Shown here: positions 13,741 to 25,558 of the stretch, one piece after another
Layout: the number at the start of each line of letters is the position of its first letter
Position numbering within the stretch: the stretch's first letter is position 1
Translations under genes and position numbers: made by a program
NCBI GenBank assembly: GCA_036971475.1
Contig: JBAIZL010000005.1
Span: forward strand, 236,469,369 to 236,533,368
Reading direction: 5' to 3'
DNA length: 64,000 nucleotides
DNA from: Prosapia bicincta
Lineage: Eukaryota > Arthropoda > Insecta > Hemiptera > Cercopidae
The notes under the pieces: generated by a model
Told to the model about the DNA's origin: nothing
What the model saw: the letters and a program-made list of their open reading frames with translations, nothing else
The model's database searches: none

Positions 13741-14640
13741 TCAATCCACACTCACCGGAGCCAAACAATTACTAACATTCCTTTCCTTTTGTTCACCTTT
13801 CTTCCGATAAAATCTATCGATGACACATTTCCACACTGCGTGCAAATTCAAAGTATCATCGCGTTTGTTAAGACTCCCTTGCTTCTCTATTTCGACAGCC
13901 TCACGAATAATTCTAGTCCTGTATTTTGCCACTTGAGCAATCTGTCGGCAAGATTGGAAATCAATGGTATGCCCTGTATCGCAGTGGTGCCTGTACAGAG
14001 CCGACGTTTTCTGCTTGTTTTTAAGGCCAAGTTTGTGCTCCTCAATTCGACATGAGATACGTCTGTTCGTCTGTACGATTTCTTACAAACTCCACAAGAA
14101 ACGCTGTAAACGCCTTGGTTTTCCAAGTAGATCTTATCTTTGGCGTTACCAAAAACCTTGTCGATGGTGATGTTAGGTTTGTAAACAGAACGTATACCAT
14201 GCCTCCTAAAGAGTCTGCCAATCATATCAGTGGTCCCTCTAATAAAAGGCAAAAAAAACAGTACCAGTTTTCTCAGTATCCTTCTCGTCCACGTCAATCG
14301 GAAGGACACTTTGGCGGTGTAACGCTTTATCAATGGCATATTCCATATATCCATTGCGTCTAAGCACCTCTCTCATAGTAATAAGTTCATGGTCCCTTGA
14401 ATGGATGTCCGTTAACTTGTGAGACCGAGAGAAGAGAGTATCAGCGACAGCCTAGATTTGAGATGGGTGGTGATGTGACTCAGCGTTAAGATATCTATTG
14501 GTGTGGGTCGGTTTTCTGTAGACCGAATAGTGAACACAACCATTCTGACCCTTCCTAACAAAGACATCCAGAAACGGCAAGCAGCCATCACTCTCTAGTT
14601 CCAAAGTGAAAAATATCCTGGAGTGGCGACAGTAGTTTTA
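13741..14640 (-). pseudogene. Penelope-like RT C-terminus plus GIY-YIG endonuclease, decayed
   Basis: Read on the minus strand. About 14620-14380 gives residues typical of the Penelope RT thumb (L-P-F-L-D-V, S-V-Y-R-K-P-T-H-T, R-Y-L-N, H-H-H-P-S-Q), interrupted by at least one stop codon. Then 14354-14060 gives a linker and G-V-Y-S-V-S-C..C-K-K-S-Y, the start of the GIY-YIG domain. A frameshift near 14065 moves the rest into another frame: an E-H-K-L block, then a long conserved C-terminal helix region ending at about 13741. In active relatives this protein reverse-transcribes the element and nicks the target. Here the stop, the frameshift and the changed Y-I-G motif mark a pseudogene. Confidence 0.85.
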
Positions 14641-14795
14641 TAGGAGCAGAGTTTTCCGCGCTCTTCACTCGCTCTTCAACTGTTGGGTTCACCTTGTCAA
14701 TGCTAGATGAGATTCTAGCGAAACGTCGGAACTGCGATTTTGTACACTTCAGAATGAACGGATGTACTCCAGATAATAACCTTTCATCATATTTT
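14636..14795 (+). repeat. Penelope pLTR, inverted copy (5' side)
   Basis: The plus-strand reading repeats the minus-strand 3' end of the element: ATAGGAGCAGAGTTTTCCGC, CTCTTCACTCG, the GCTAGATGAGATTCTAGC hairpin with GAAACGTC, and ATAATAACCTTTCATCAT. It is joined directly to the truncated coding region at about 14636. Confidence 0.8.
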
Positions 14796-14820
14796 TCCAT
14801 CCGTGAAGGAATACGTATCA

Positions 14821-14822
<2 letters not shown>

Positions 14823-14877
<55 letters not shown>
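14823..14877. repeat. (AT)n microsatellite flanking the Penelope relic
   Basis: A pure AT dinucleotide run of about 55 bp a few bases beyond the inverted pLTR. Confidence 0.95.
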
Positions 14878-14879
<2 letters not shown>

Positions 14880-14959
14880 TAGAGAGTGTACTAATAGAAG
14901 GAATTTAATTAGAATTTACCTAGTGTGAACAATTCATCAAAATAAATATTATAAGAGTG

Positions 14960-15125
14960 CACACGAGAATTCACTTAACACTAGTTTATTCAAACTAGTT
15001 TCGACGACCTTGCCGCCTTCAACACTCATGTGCAAACACTAACCAAAGTAACACTAGTTAGTAATTTCCGATGGTCTATTGAAAGCTAATACTAGTTTAT
15101 GTGAATAAACTAGTGTTGAATGAGA
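14960..15125. repeat. Inverted repeat built on AACACTAGTTTATTC
   Basis: AACACTAGTTTATTC at about 14971 faces GAATAAACTAGTGTT at 15102, with ACTAGTTAG words between them. The inner part of the left arm, read on the minus strand, has TTGAA, a GGCGGC-AAG-GTCGTC hairpin and GAAACTAGT. This resembles the foldback motif, but the core differs from a hammerhead. It is probably another small foldback element. Confidence 0.5.
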
Positions 15126-17276
15126 TTTCGAGCGCACTGTTTTAATATTTAACTTTGGCAGATTAAATAATTAGGTTAATTTAATCATGTACGAAGCTGC
15201 GCAATTTCATTTCTAAGTAGGCCTACTTAACGAGACGTGCTGTGAGCACAGTTACTAATTACGTTCAAGGGTTGAAGATTAAGTCTCGATTCGGGTTAAT
15301 TTCCGAATATAATTATATCCACTCCTTCAGGAGCATACTTGAACCAGCTTCCTTTAATTTATATTAATATCGCACTAAACGCAACCTAATTAAATACGCA
15401 AAGTATAAATTGTTAAAAAGCACTAATTTATCATTTACCCTTTAACTATACTGTAAAGATAATATGAAAATATAAATAAGCATCTTCTAGCAAAAATTTT
15501 GATTTAGTTTGGATTTAAAATGTTTTATTAATCGATTATTGGTTATTCACAGATCAACCCACGTAAAGAGAGTATCGATACTGTTAGATATTTCCGCAAT
15601 GGCAGCAGTCAGAAGGTGTAAAGCTAAAACTAGACCAATTAGCCGCCACCAACGCAGTTGCTGTCACTCGCAACGAAAGTGTTAAAAAAACAATTATTTT
15701 TTTTGCAATTTAACTGCATCACGACTAATTCCTCTATTGGAAAAAAGCAAAACTATCCAGGGTAACCATACATAAGCAGTAATAATTTCCCCCTATTCAG
15801 ATCCCCAATAGATCAGGGGTGCATAACCATCTTATAGGTAATTTTATCTTCTTAACGTAATAAGTGCGAGCATATGAGTGGTTTAAATCCAAATTGTAAC
15901 CAACCACTCACAACGTGAATTCTGCCACGTAAACAGGGATACTGCCCAGTGCACGATGTAGCGTCCAAGCAGAAATAACAAACCCATAAACAGCATCGCT
16001 CTACACCACTTCAAGGTCAAATAGCGCAGTCATCCTAACTTGTCCAGTCAGTGAATCAGTCACGTACTCACCTCCACTTCTATTACAAGAGTGACTCTAA
16101 AGACAGCCTGAACCTAGCAACAGTCTGGTTATGTAAAACTTAAAATCTGTCCAATAATTGTTTACTTTTAAATTTATTTTTAACGAAATATAATTCTTAT
16201 TTTATAATTTTCGTATTTCAACTAGGTCTAAAATACAGTAATAGGAAAATCTCATTATTCACAACATGTATAATAATAACATGTTTTCTATAGTATAAAA
16301 CATTTATTCACATAGACTCCCTTTGAGGGCCATACCTGCAGGTTGTGCCTCCTTGAAATAGTTTATTATTCCCTTCCTAAGCCGATAAAACCAACTTCAG
16401 GTATGTGCCCTGCGCAAGGAAGCAGTCATGATCCTTCCTTATATCACAATCAAGGGTCTAGCCTCTCCTTAATCCTCAAGATGATCTATATTCACAATAC
16501 GTTTAGTCTCCTATTCAAGAGAGAGTAGGAGTAGTAAGAAATGTATTTACCTGTTTCTGAAAGTATTTTAAAATGATCATGTTACCATCTGATTTGTAAA
16601 CATAAGTTTTTCCAATTTTAGGGAGGTTGAGTAAACCACTTGACTAGTAACCCAAAGCAGCGACAATAATTCCTATGCGCTTTATCAAATCCACGGGTCT
16701 ATTTGGCCGTGAAAATAAGTAACTATGGAGACAATGGGCAGTTAAATACAATACTGTCAAAAATACATTTCTTGAATATCGTCTGGCAAAACCCTTACTG
16801 CCCATAGTATAAATGGAAGCGATTGTTATATTTTAACCTTACAGTATGGTGGGTTTTTAGCTAGCATCAACCATTCTCCCTAGATTTCATGAGAATGTAA
16901 ATTTTCACAAACCTGTCGGAAGTTACAGTAATCACAATAGGTTTTGTTTGTCAAAAACAGCAACAAATCGTTTTACTAAAGAATAAATACCATCACAGAG
17001 AAAGAGAAATGTTATGCAATACACTCACTCAACAACATAAAACGCCCTTAAACTGAAACCTTTGACGCCTGTAGCTCATTTCATTGCACTTCTGTAAGCA
17101 CTCTTGATAATGCTTGTTAAAAAAATCAAACCGTTTTTAATGTTTCACTACATCAAAATAGCTGATACTCTGTGTGAGGCTGACAGATAGTTCATTGCAT
17201 TAACTAACTCCCTCTTTCTCTCTCCCTCTTCGTCCCTTTATCTCTCCGTCAGGCCGTGTGTCTGTACAAGTGTCTA
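15126..17276. other. Intergenic, nothing recognised
   Basis: No gene recognised. An imperfect inverted repeat pairs GGGCCATACCTGCAGGTTG at about 16328 with CAACTTCAGGTATGTGCCC at about 16393. Otherwise the sequence is featureless AT-rich DNA. Confidence 0.45.
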
Positions 17277-17303
17277 TGTGTTTGTTTGTGTGTGTGTGTG
17301 TGA

Positions 17304-17340
<37 letters not shown>

Positions 17341-17399
17341 TGTGTGTGTGTGTGTGTAGGGGGGGGGGTTCAAGAGAGAGAGCGAGTGAGAGTACGTGT

Positions 17400-17451
<52 letters not shown>

Positions 17452-17490
17452 GTGTGTGTGTGGTTCAAGAGAGAGAGAGAGAGAGAGCGT
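17277..17490. repeat. (GT)n/(GA)n compound microsatellite
   Basis: GT runs are broken by a G9 run at about 17360 and by TTCAAGAGAGAGAG blocks at 17369 and 17463. The recurrence of the block marks a duplicated compound unit. Confidence 0.95.
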
Positions 17491-19672
17491 ACAAGTACAC
17501 ACACTGAGTGTTTATGTGTATATATATATATTTCATTATTAGATCTCTAAAGATGTCTTGTATTTAATGTAATTTACTTCAATACTATTCATGTTATTGA
17601 AGATAAATAGCCGCACTAACTACAATGATAATTGACTACAAAATACGTTTTATAACTCCAATTAAATTCGAAAGTAAAATTAAACAAACTTTTGAAGGAA
17701 AAAGACAGCAAGTTAAATTGTGTTTCTAGACAACAGCATAAATCAATTGCCACCGTCTATTATATGTAGAGAAGTAAGTTCTATACACAGTAAATAAGTT
17801 TTTCTATTGAATTTTCTAAATAAAAATGGACGAGATTCTAATGAAACTCTCGAGGTCTAACTGGAAGGCTTATACACACCTAGAGCCGAATTCCGAGTGT
17901 GATGATCCAACTCCTTAGGTAAGGAATGGATAAAAGTCCGATTGCAATCAGTCGTGGTATTGAAGGTACGGAATACATCGCTGTTCAGAAGGTTCTATTG
18001 GTCCCGGGAAGCTCTGGAAACGCGTCTGGTTGGAGTTCGTTTCGCCCCAGGAGAAAGGGGGAGTAAACAGTCTAGCGTTAAAGTGAAGATGCCTTGCTCT
18101 TCCTCTTGGCCCTAACGCTAGTAAACTGGGCAAGAGTCACGAGTTTGAGGTTAATTACCCGTTACAGCCCAAGCAGGATGAAGAATGAGGAGGGACATGG
18201 GAAATAAAGCAAGCAAGGATCCAGTGGTAACAGGGAAGAAAGCACTGTAGGCAGCTTTACAGGAGAGTAGTTTAAACAGCCAGTATCGGACAAAATTGGA
18301 AATGTTTTTTCACAAATAAAAATTAATTTCCTGAACACAATAGTATAATAGATATAAAATAAATGTTGGTGTTTTCGTCAAATATGTAATACATTTTAAG
18401 CTAAAATTCATTCTATTTCATTGGTTTTAATATCTTTCTATAATTCTACAGATTTATATCTCTCTTTTCTCGGAACTAAAGCGTAATATTTCATTACTTA
18501 AATTACTCTGAAGTATGTTTCATACATATTGTATTTCTGTTATATTTTTAATTAATGGATGGATCGATAGATCGCGCATGCTCCTTAACCTGAAAACGTC
18601 AATGTAATGTTGAAGGTCAAGGAGGTTACAATAATAAAAGTCGAGGAGCGGTTACAATGCTAATGGAAATTCTAGGTTAGATCTCTTTGTGCGTCATTAC
18701 ACAATGTACAATAGGTTCAGTTTAGACGAGAAGCTGCGCATTCGACTGTGAAGTGTTTGCTAAAGAGGTTATGCTTCATACCGTCGTAATATTGAAACGT
18801 ACAAGTATTTGTTATTATTTATTATTCTCATAATTTATTGAAGCATAACGGTAGGTTTTTGGTACTTTTATTTAAAAGTATGTATGAAAATAGGTAAAGC
18901 AAATTTCATGATTAAATATCGATTCCAGCAGCCAACAAATAGAGACCTTAGTACCCCTTAATTGTACTTATCACTGAGATTTTCAACATTGAAAAAAAGA
19001 AGCGTAACGTAGAACCTCCCACTGACACTAACCATTAAAGGTATTAAATACAATAAGGTAAAAAAGTAGCGTAAAGTACATTTGTATATTTTACAAGGTT
19101 TATTTTTTTTTTTAAAAGAGTTAATCCAAATCAACAAGTTTTTAGGTAGACTAATTCTCTGTCGGGACCAATAAAAGAAATTTGTCTTCAATGGGTCCTT
19201 GAACAGTGCGATCCTGAAGACAATCAAGGGAGCAGTTGCTTCTGGCTAAAGATGAAAACTGATCGTTAGGTCAAACCCCATCCCTAGTAGCTTTCAAGGG
19301 ATGTCGCGCTAGCTACCTTAAGATGATGACCTGCCATGAATATATTAAGAGTCACCCGCACATAATGGGTCTAGCAGACTTCTACACCAGTCATTACGGC
19401 CTAGACGAAGAAAATATTGTTAATTATCTACCGTGCTATGGATCACTCCAATTTTGGTGATCAGAGGCGGGGGGTATGTGCCAGGCGGCACGGCGTCAAA
19501 GACAGTCTTTTCTGGTAGTAAAAGCAAGAATCTATCAGAGTCGTAGTGCTATTTCATGTGAAGATAAAAAAGACGAGGTAAATTTAGGAACAAATTAAAG
19601 CTCCACCCTGGACCTCCACAGGACATGCCAGTTGACACCCGACGGGCGACGAACTGACACAGTGGAATACAG
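17491..19672. other. Intergenic, nothing recognised
   Basis: Mixed composition. The patches at 17880-18240 and 19260-19670 are GC-richer than the surroundings but contain no sustained open frame. No transposon ends or RNA genes were recognised. Confidence 0.45.
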
Positions 19673-19852
19673 GTTCAACTACAAGCTTTTTAACCTCAAC
19701 AACTTTAATATGTGCTACTGAAGCTGGAATTTCCGCGGCTGCTGGCACCAGACCTGTTCTTCAATTGGTACTCGTGGAGGATTTAAAATGTACTCATTCC
19801 GATTACGGGGTCTCGGATGAGTCCCGTGTCGTTAGCTTTCGCTACTACCTCC
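19673..19852 (-). pseudogene. 18S rRNA fragment (530-loop region), diverged
   Basis: The minus strand carries the universal small-subunit rRNA block GGTGCCAGCAGCCGCGG, with A in place of T directly after it. Upstream is GGAATGAGTACATTTTAAAT, and downstream CATATTAAAGTTGTTG and TTAAAAAGCT. This corresponds to one contiguous piece of about 180 nt of eukaryotic 18S rRNA around helix 18. A substitution in the near-invariant 530 loop, many others around it and the absence of flanking 18S show a dead fragment, not an rDNA unit. Confidence 0.85.
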
Positions 19853-21416
19853 GATAATGTACTTTGGAGTCAAACTGAGGTTAAATACCAGATTAAACAT
19901 TGCTCATTTGATATGAGTCGCTAACCTAAAGTAGACCTGCTTTCTAATAGGATCATTTTCGTGCGCTTGTGCGCGCACGCAATGACTCGATAAATACAAA
20001 ATTACAAATGACAAAGTAAGGACATTGATAACTTCCACCACATCAGGGTTAATTAATTTCCAATCGGATTAACCGGAGAGTTCGGTCGGATTTTTAAACA
20101 CGACTCTTGCTTCTTTCCGCTTATTTAATCAGCTTAAACTAAATTGCAAGTCAGGCAATTAACCCTGGAGTGTATTTCATGCAATGAGCGTACGATTGAG
20201 CCAGAGTTACGTGTTTAGAGCTACCCTCCTGTGCGTGCCAACCCCTCGCCCTCTCCAGTCCCTTACAGTGAGCGTGGCTGTACTCGGTTTTCTACGTTAT
20301 TCCATTACTTATTTTTAATTTAGTTTGTATGTTTATATTGTTCAGTAGGGATGATTATTCAAGAGTTCAGAGTATTGAACTAATTCCTTTTTTTTAAAAC
20401 ATTCCCAGTAAATAATACACAACAAATGCTTTACTTTTTGGACGAAGTGAACCTAGTCAATAGTTTCAAAATATGCCAACAGATGGCAGTTTTATGTTCC
20501 TAACAAAAACGTTAGTTTTGTTTTGTTGGCAGCAGAAATAGATTAAAGAGTTATTCATTTTTAATTTATTTTTAAAGTTCAATTATAAGTAAAAAATGTA
20601 AACTCTTTAAATAGCCAGTTAATATTTGAATAACACAGAATAAATCCATTACTTTTCAGAGGAAAAAAATCAATAAATACAAAATATGGTAGATATATGT
20701 TCTAAATAAAAAAAATGTTTTGTTTCGTTGGCAGAACTGAATTATTCACTTATTTATTTTTAATTTACCGTGTGTTTTATTGAAAGTAAAAAACCGAAAC
20801 TGTAAATAATTTTAAAATAATCCAAATGATATCAGTTTACCGTTTTTATCGAAAATAGATATTTTTCACAGCTCTGCATAAATCCCTGTTCGTATTATGT
20901 TCAAGTGGTTGAATGCCCATCAATAGCTGTAAAGTATATTTTAAATAAAAGATTTTGTCATCCCAATAGCAACGAAGAATTACAGCTCCACGAATTTTTT
21001 CTAGTTGTGTTTTTAAATTAGATGTGGCCAATTTATCCACTGAATCATCAAATTTTAAGCGCGAAAAAAATAGGAATAAACAGGCTTTAGAAGATGGTTT
21101 TCCTGCTAAGATTTTTCTTGTTATTAAATTGATGAAATTACAGCGAGATTCAAATCAATAGGTTAAGTTAAGCTGTTCCAACCACTGTAACAGTTCCCAA
21201 CCCAACTTTAGCACATACTACTCGTTACTACTTGAACCAACGTTACCAGCTACTCGTAGGTTTAAATACGTGATACAAACATTTTCATTGTTCTCTTTTA
21301 GTATGTATTAAATATTTTAATTTATGGTTGCAGTGGATAAATAGTTAGTCTTAATTTAGTCATTTACGTTCTCTCTATATTTTATCAATATATATATATT
21401 TTCATATTCTATATAA

Positions 21417-21466
<50 letters not shown>

Positions 21467-22292
21467 CGAACAAAACAGTTTTAAAATTGTTTATAAGATA
21501 TTTACTACGCTTTCAGTATCGCTATATTCTGGTCACAGTACTTTTTCAATGCGCATTCAATAGTAACTAATGATGGTGATCAGTTTTCCAAAGTGATTTG
21601 TTATTTCAAACTGTTGTCATATTGCCAGTACTAGCTTGGTTTTATGTTGCTGTTATATCCTGACGTAGTCTGTATATTGCTTTGATTTAACCTTTATCTG
21701 ATAATTTATTATCATTTTTATGCATGTAAATTTCTACATTTCCGAAAACTATTCAACTTCAAACGTTTAGTTAGTTGTTTAAAAATAGAATTTTTATTTT
21801 GTATCTGCAACATCGTGATTACTTGTAATGCAATATGTAGCATAAGTTACAACTGTAAATATGCGAGTTGTAGATATCTAAATACTCCCTAAATCGATTC
21901 TTAATTTTTATCTTATGGAGTAAATAGTATTTATTGCTTACTAAGCACTATATAAAATAGCCTATACTGTTCATTTTATGTATGTTAATTATTTTCATTA
22001 GCCAGCAACATCTTCTGTTTCAATTTTGTTACAATTTTGATATTAAAATTTAATATTTGTGTCTTTCAAATGAATATTTGTTTCTTTTTTTATCGTAGCC
22101 AATAAAATCGAATGTCAAAATTTATATTTTGTTTTTTATTTACTTTTTACATGAATATTATTTTGTTCTGTACTATTATATTAATTAATTTATTTACAGT
22201 TTTCTTTTTATACCCGCCGTTAAAGAAATTTGATAGGCCCTATTTTATATATATATAAAAAAACAGTCGGTTTCATTAATTATGCACGTTCG

Positions 22293-22296
<4 letters not shown>
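19853..22296. other. Intergenic with diffuse direct repeat and (AT)n
   Basis: An imperfect direct repeat built on TGTTTTGTTGGCAG followed by TTATTTTTAATTT occurs at about 20519-20612 and 20716-20810. An (AT)n run lies at 21423-21464. No gene recognised. Confidence 0.5.
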
Positions 22297-22353
<57 letters not shown>

Positions 22354-22379
22354 TGCGTGCGTGTGTGTGTGTGTTGTGT

Positions 22380-22442
<63 letters not shown>
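22297..22442. repeat. (GT)n microsatellite with interruptions
   Basis: A GT run of about 146 bp with GCGTGC, TT and A interruptions. It stands inverted relative to the (AC)n tract that starts 62 bp further on. Confidence 0.95.
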
Positions 22443-22446
<4 letters not shown>

Positions 22447-22497
22447 AGCGCATGATATACACACGTTAATATATATATGTGTGTATGTATATAAGTC

Positions 22498-24330
<1,833 letters not shown>

Positions 24331-25499
24331 TAATGTATTTATGAAATGTGCTTTAATATTTATATTTATTTATTTGTAATGTGTTATTATATGCAGGTTT
24401 GAAAAAAAATACAAATATGGCTGTTGAAACACTGACGAAAATAATGAAAGCAACTACTAAACATTTAACTATATGTTTACGAAGTTAAACCTTTTGTTTA
24501 TTCCAAAACTATTAACAACGGAAGGGCGGTTGTTTAATTTGTAAAACATATGTTTACTCTATTAAATCTTACGTTCCTTAAAACACATAAGCGTTTATAA
24601 ACTCTTGTTCAAAAAATTTATTACATTAACTAAACAGCCAAGGGCATTTGTAAACATACGTCGGTTAATTAACCGCGTCCAAATAAAGCATTTAACAGTC
24701 CGTCGGTGGGCGAAATACATAAAGCTTTTTGCGCCGTTAATTTGCATCATACAAGACACACGCCCTGCGGTTAGTGGGCGTGAGTATCGCCAATTAGCGA
24801 CCGAGTTTACGTCATTTCGGAGACTGTAACTATCCCTTGACCAATTAGTTTGGGACCGCTAACCGCGTCTTAACCTCCCATCCTTGCAGATTCATTAAGG
24901 CATATTACTGCCTGTTATAATAGCGGTTGTAACAACGGATTGACACACGTATTGGTTTTACGAGAACAAGCAGTGGCATTGTACGGTATTACGTCAGTAA
25001 ACACAAATATGGTCACAACAATATGTAGTACGTTATAGGCAAGACAAATGTTCGTTGCATTAGTTCTCTGAGCAGTTTAAACATCAGTGGACATTACATC
25101 CGCACAACATATTCCGCTTCACATTTATATCGTTATTCATAAACAAGGAAATGAAATATCAGTTATAACTCGTTAGACATAGCAAGAGACGTAACCAGTT
25201 ACTCGGTATTTAGATTGGTGGGAGGTCACGAACGGTTTGCCGAAGCTCACTGCTAAAAGTATAGGTCCACCATAACCATTGTGCCTTGTGCACCCGTCTG
25301 CCGAAATGCGAGAGACGGCTTGGCCTTAAACCTCCACTAGTCCCCAAACCCCCACCTACGCACCTCAAGTCTCTTGCTTGTAACGTTTCGTCTTTGTATT
25401 ACAGCCAAAAAGCCAATAAAAGTCAACGAGGAAAAATTCACTAATTTCTACTGCTTCCGTGCGGAAGCAATATAACACAGTCCTTCGTTTAAGACCAGC

Positions 25500-25500
<1 letters not shown>
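24331..25500. other. Intergenic with candidate regulatory block
   Basis: No gene recognised. The 24600-24900 part stands out by homeodomain-type words and is listed separately. A 74-codon frame at 24605-24829 has no recognisable family. Confidence 0.4.
24640..24900. promoter_or_regulatory. Candidate homeodomain/POU site cluster
   Basis: Within 260 bp there are GGTTAATTAACC-like (24663-24673), the POU octamer ATTTGCAT (24740-24747), CCAATTAG twice (24788-24796, 24840-24848), and GTGGGCGTG. Such clustering in otherwise bland DNA is what a conserved enhancer can look like. There is no conservation evidence here, and AT-rich DNA gives TAAT words by chance. Confidence 0.25.

Positions 25501-25556
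<56 letters not shown>
25501..25556. repeat. (AT)n microsatellite
   Basis: A pure AT dinucleotide run of about 55 bp. Confidence 0.95.

Positions 25557-25558
<2 letters not shown>

Larger units (their letters stand above)
13540..14800 (-). mobile_element. Penelope-like element, 5'-truncated, with inverted pLTR copies
   Basis: An internal minus-strand region encoding the end of a Penelope-type RT, the linker and a GIY-YIG endonuclease is bracketed by two inverted copies of one terminal sequence (13540-13700 minus, 14636-14795 plus). Inverted terminal pLTR copies and 5' truncation are typical of Penelope-like elements. Both ends lie next to (AT)n runs. Without the missing 5' part the element cannot be autonomous. 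Confidence 0.85.

Noticed and set aside
14588..14824. 78-codon minus-strand frame near the Penelope relic
   Set aside because: It runs across the junction of the inverted pLTR and the coding remnant in the wrong frame.
24605..24829. 74-codon frame as a small gene
   Set aside because: No family signature, no coding bias and no start or polyadenylation context beyond chance.
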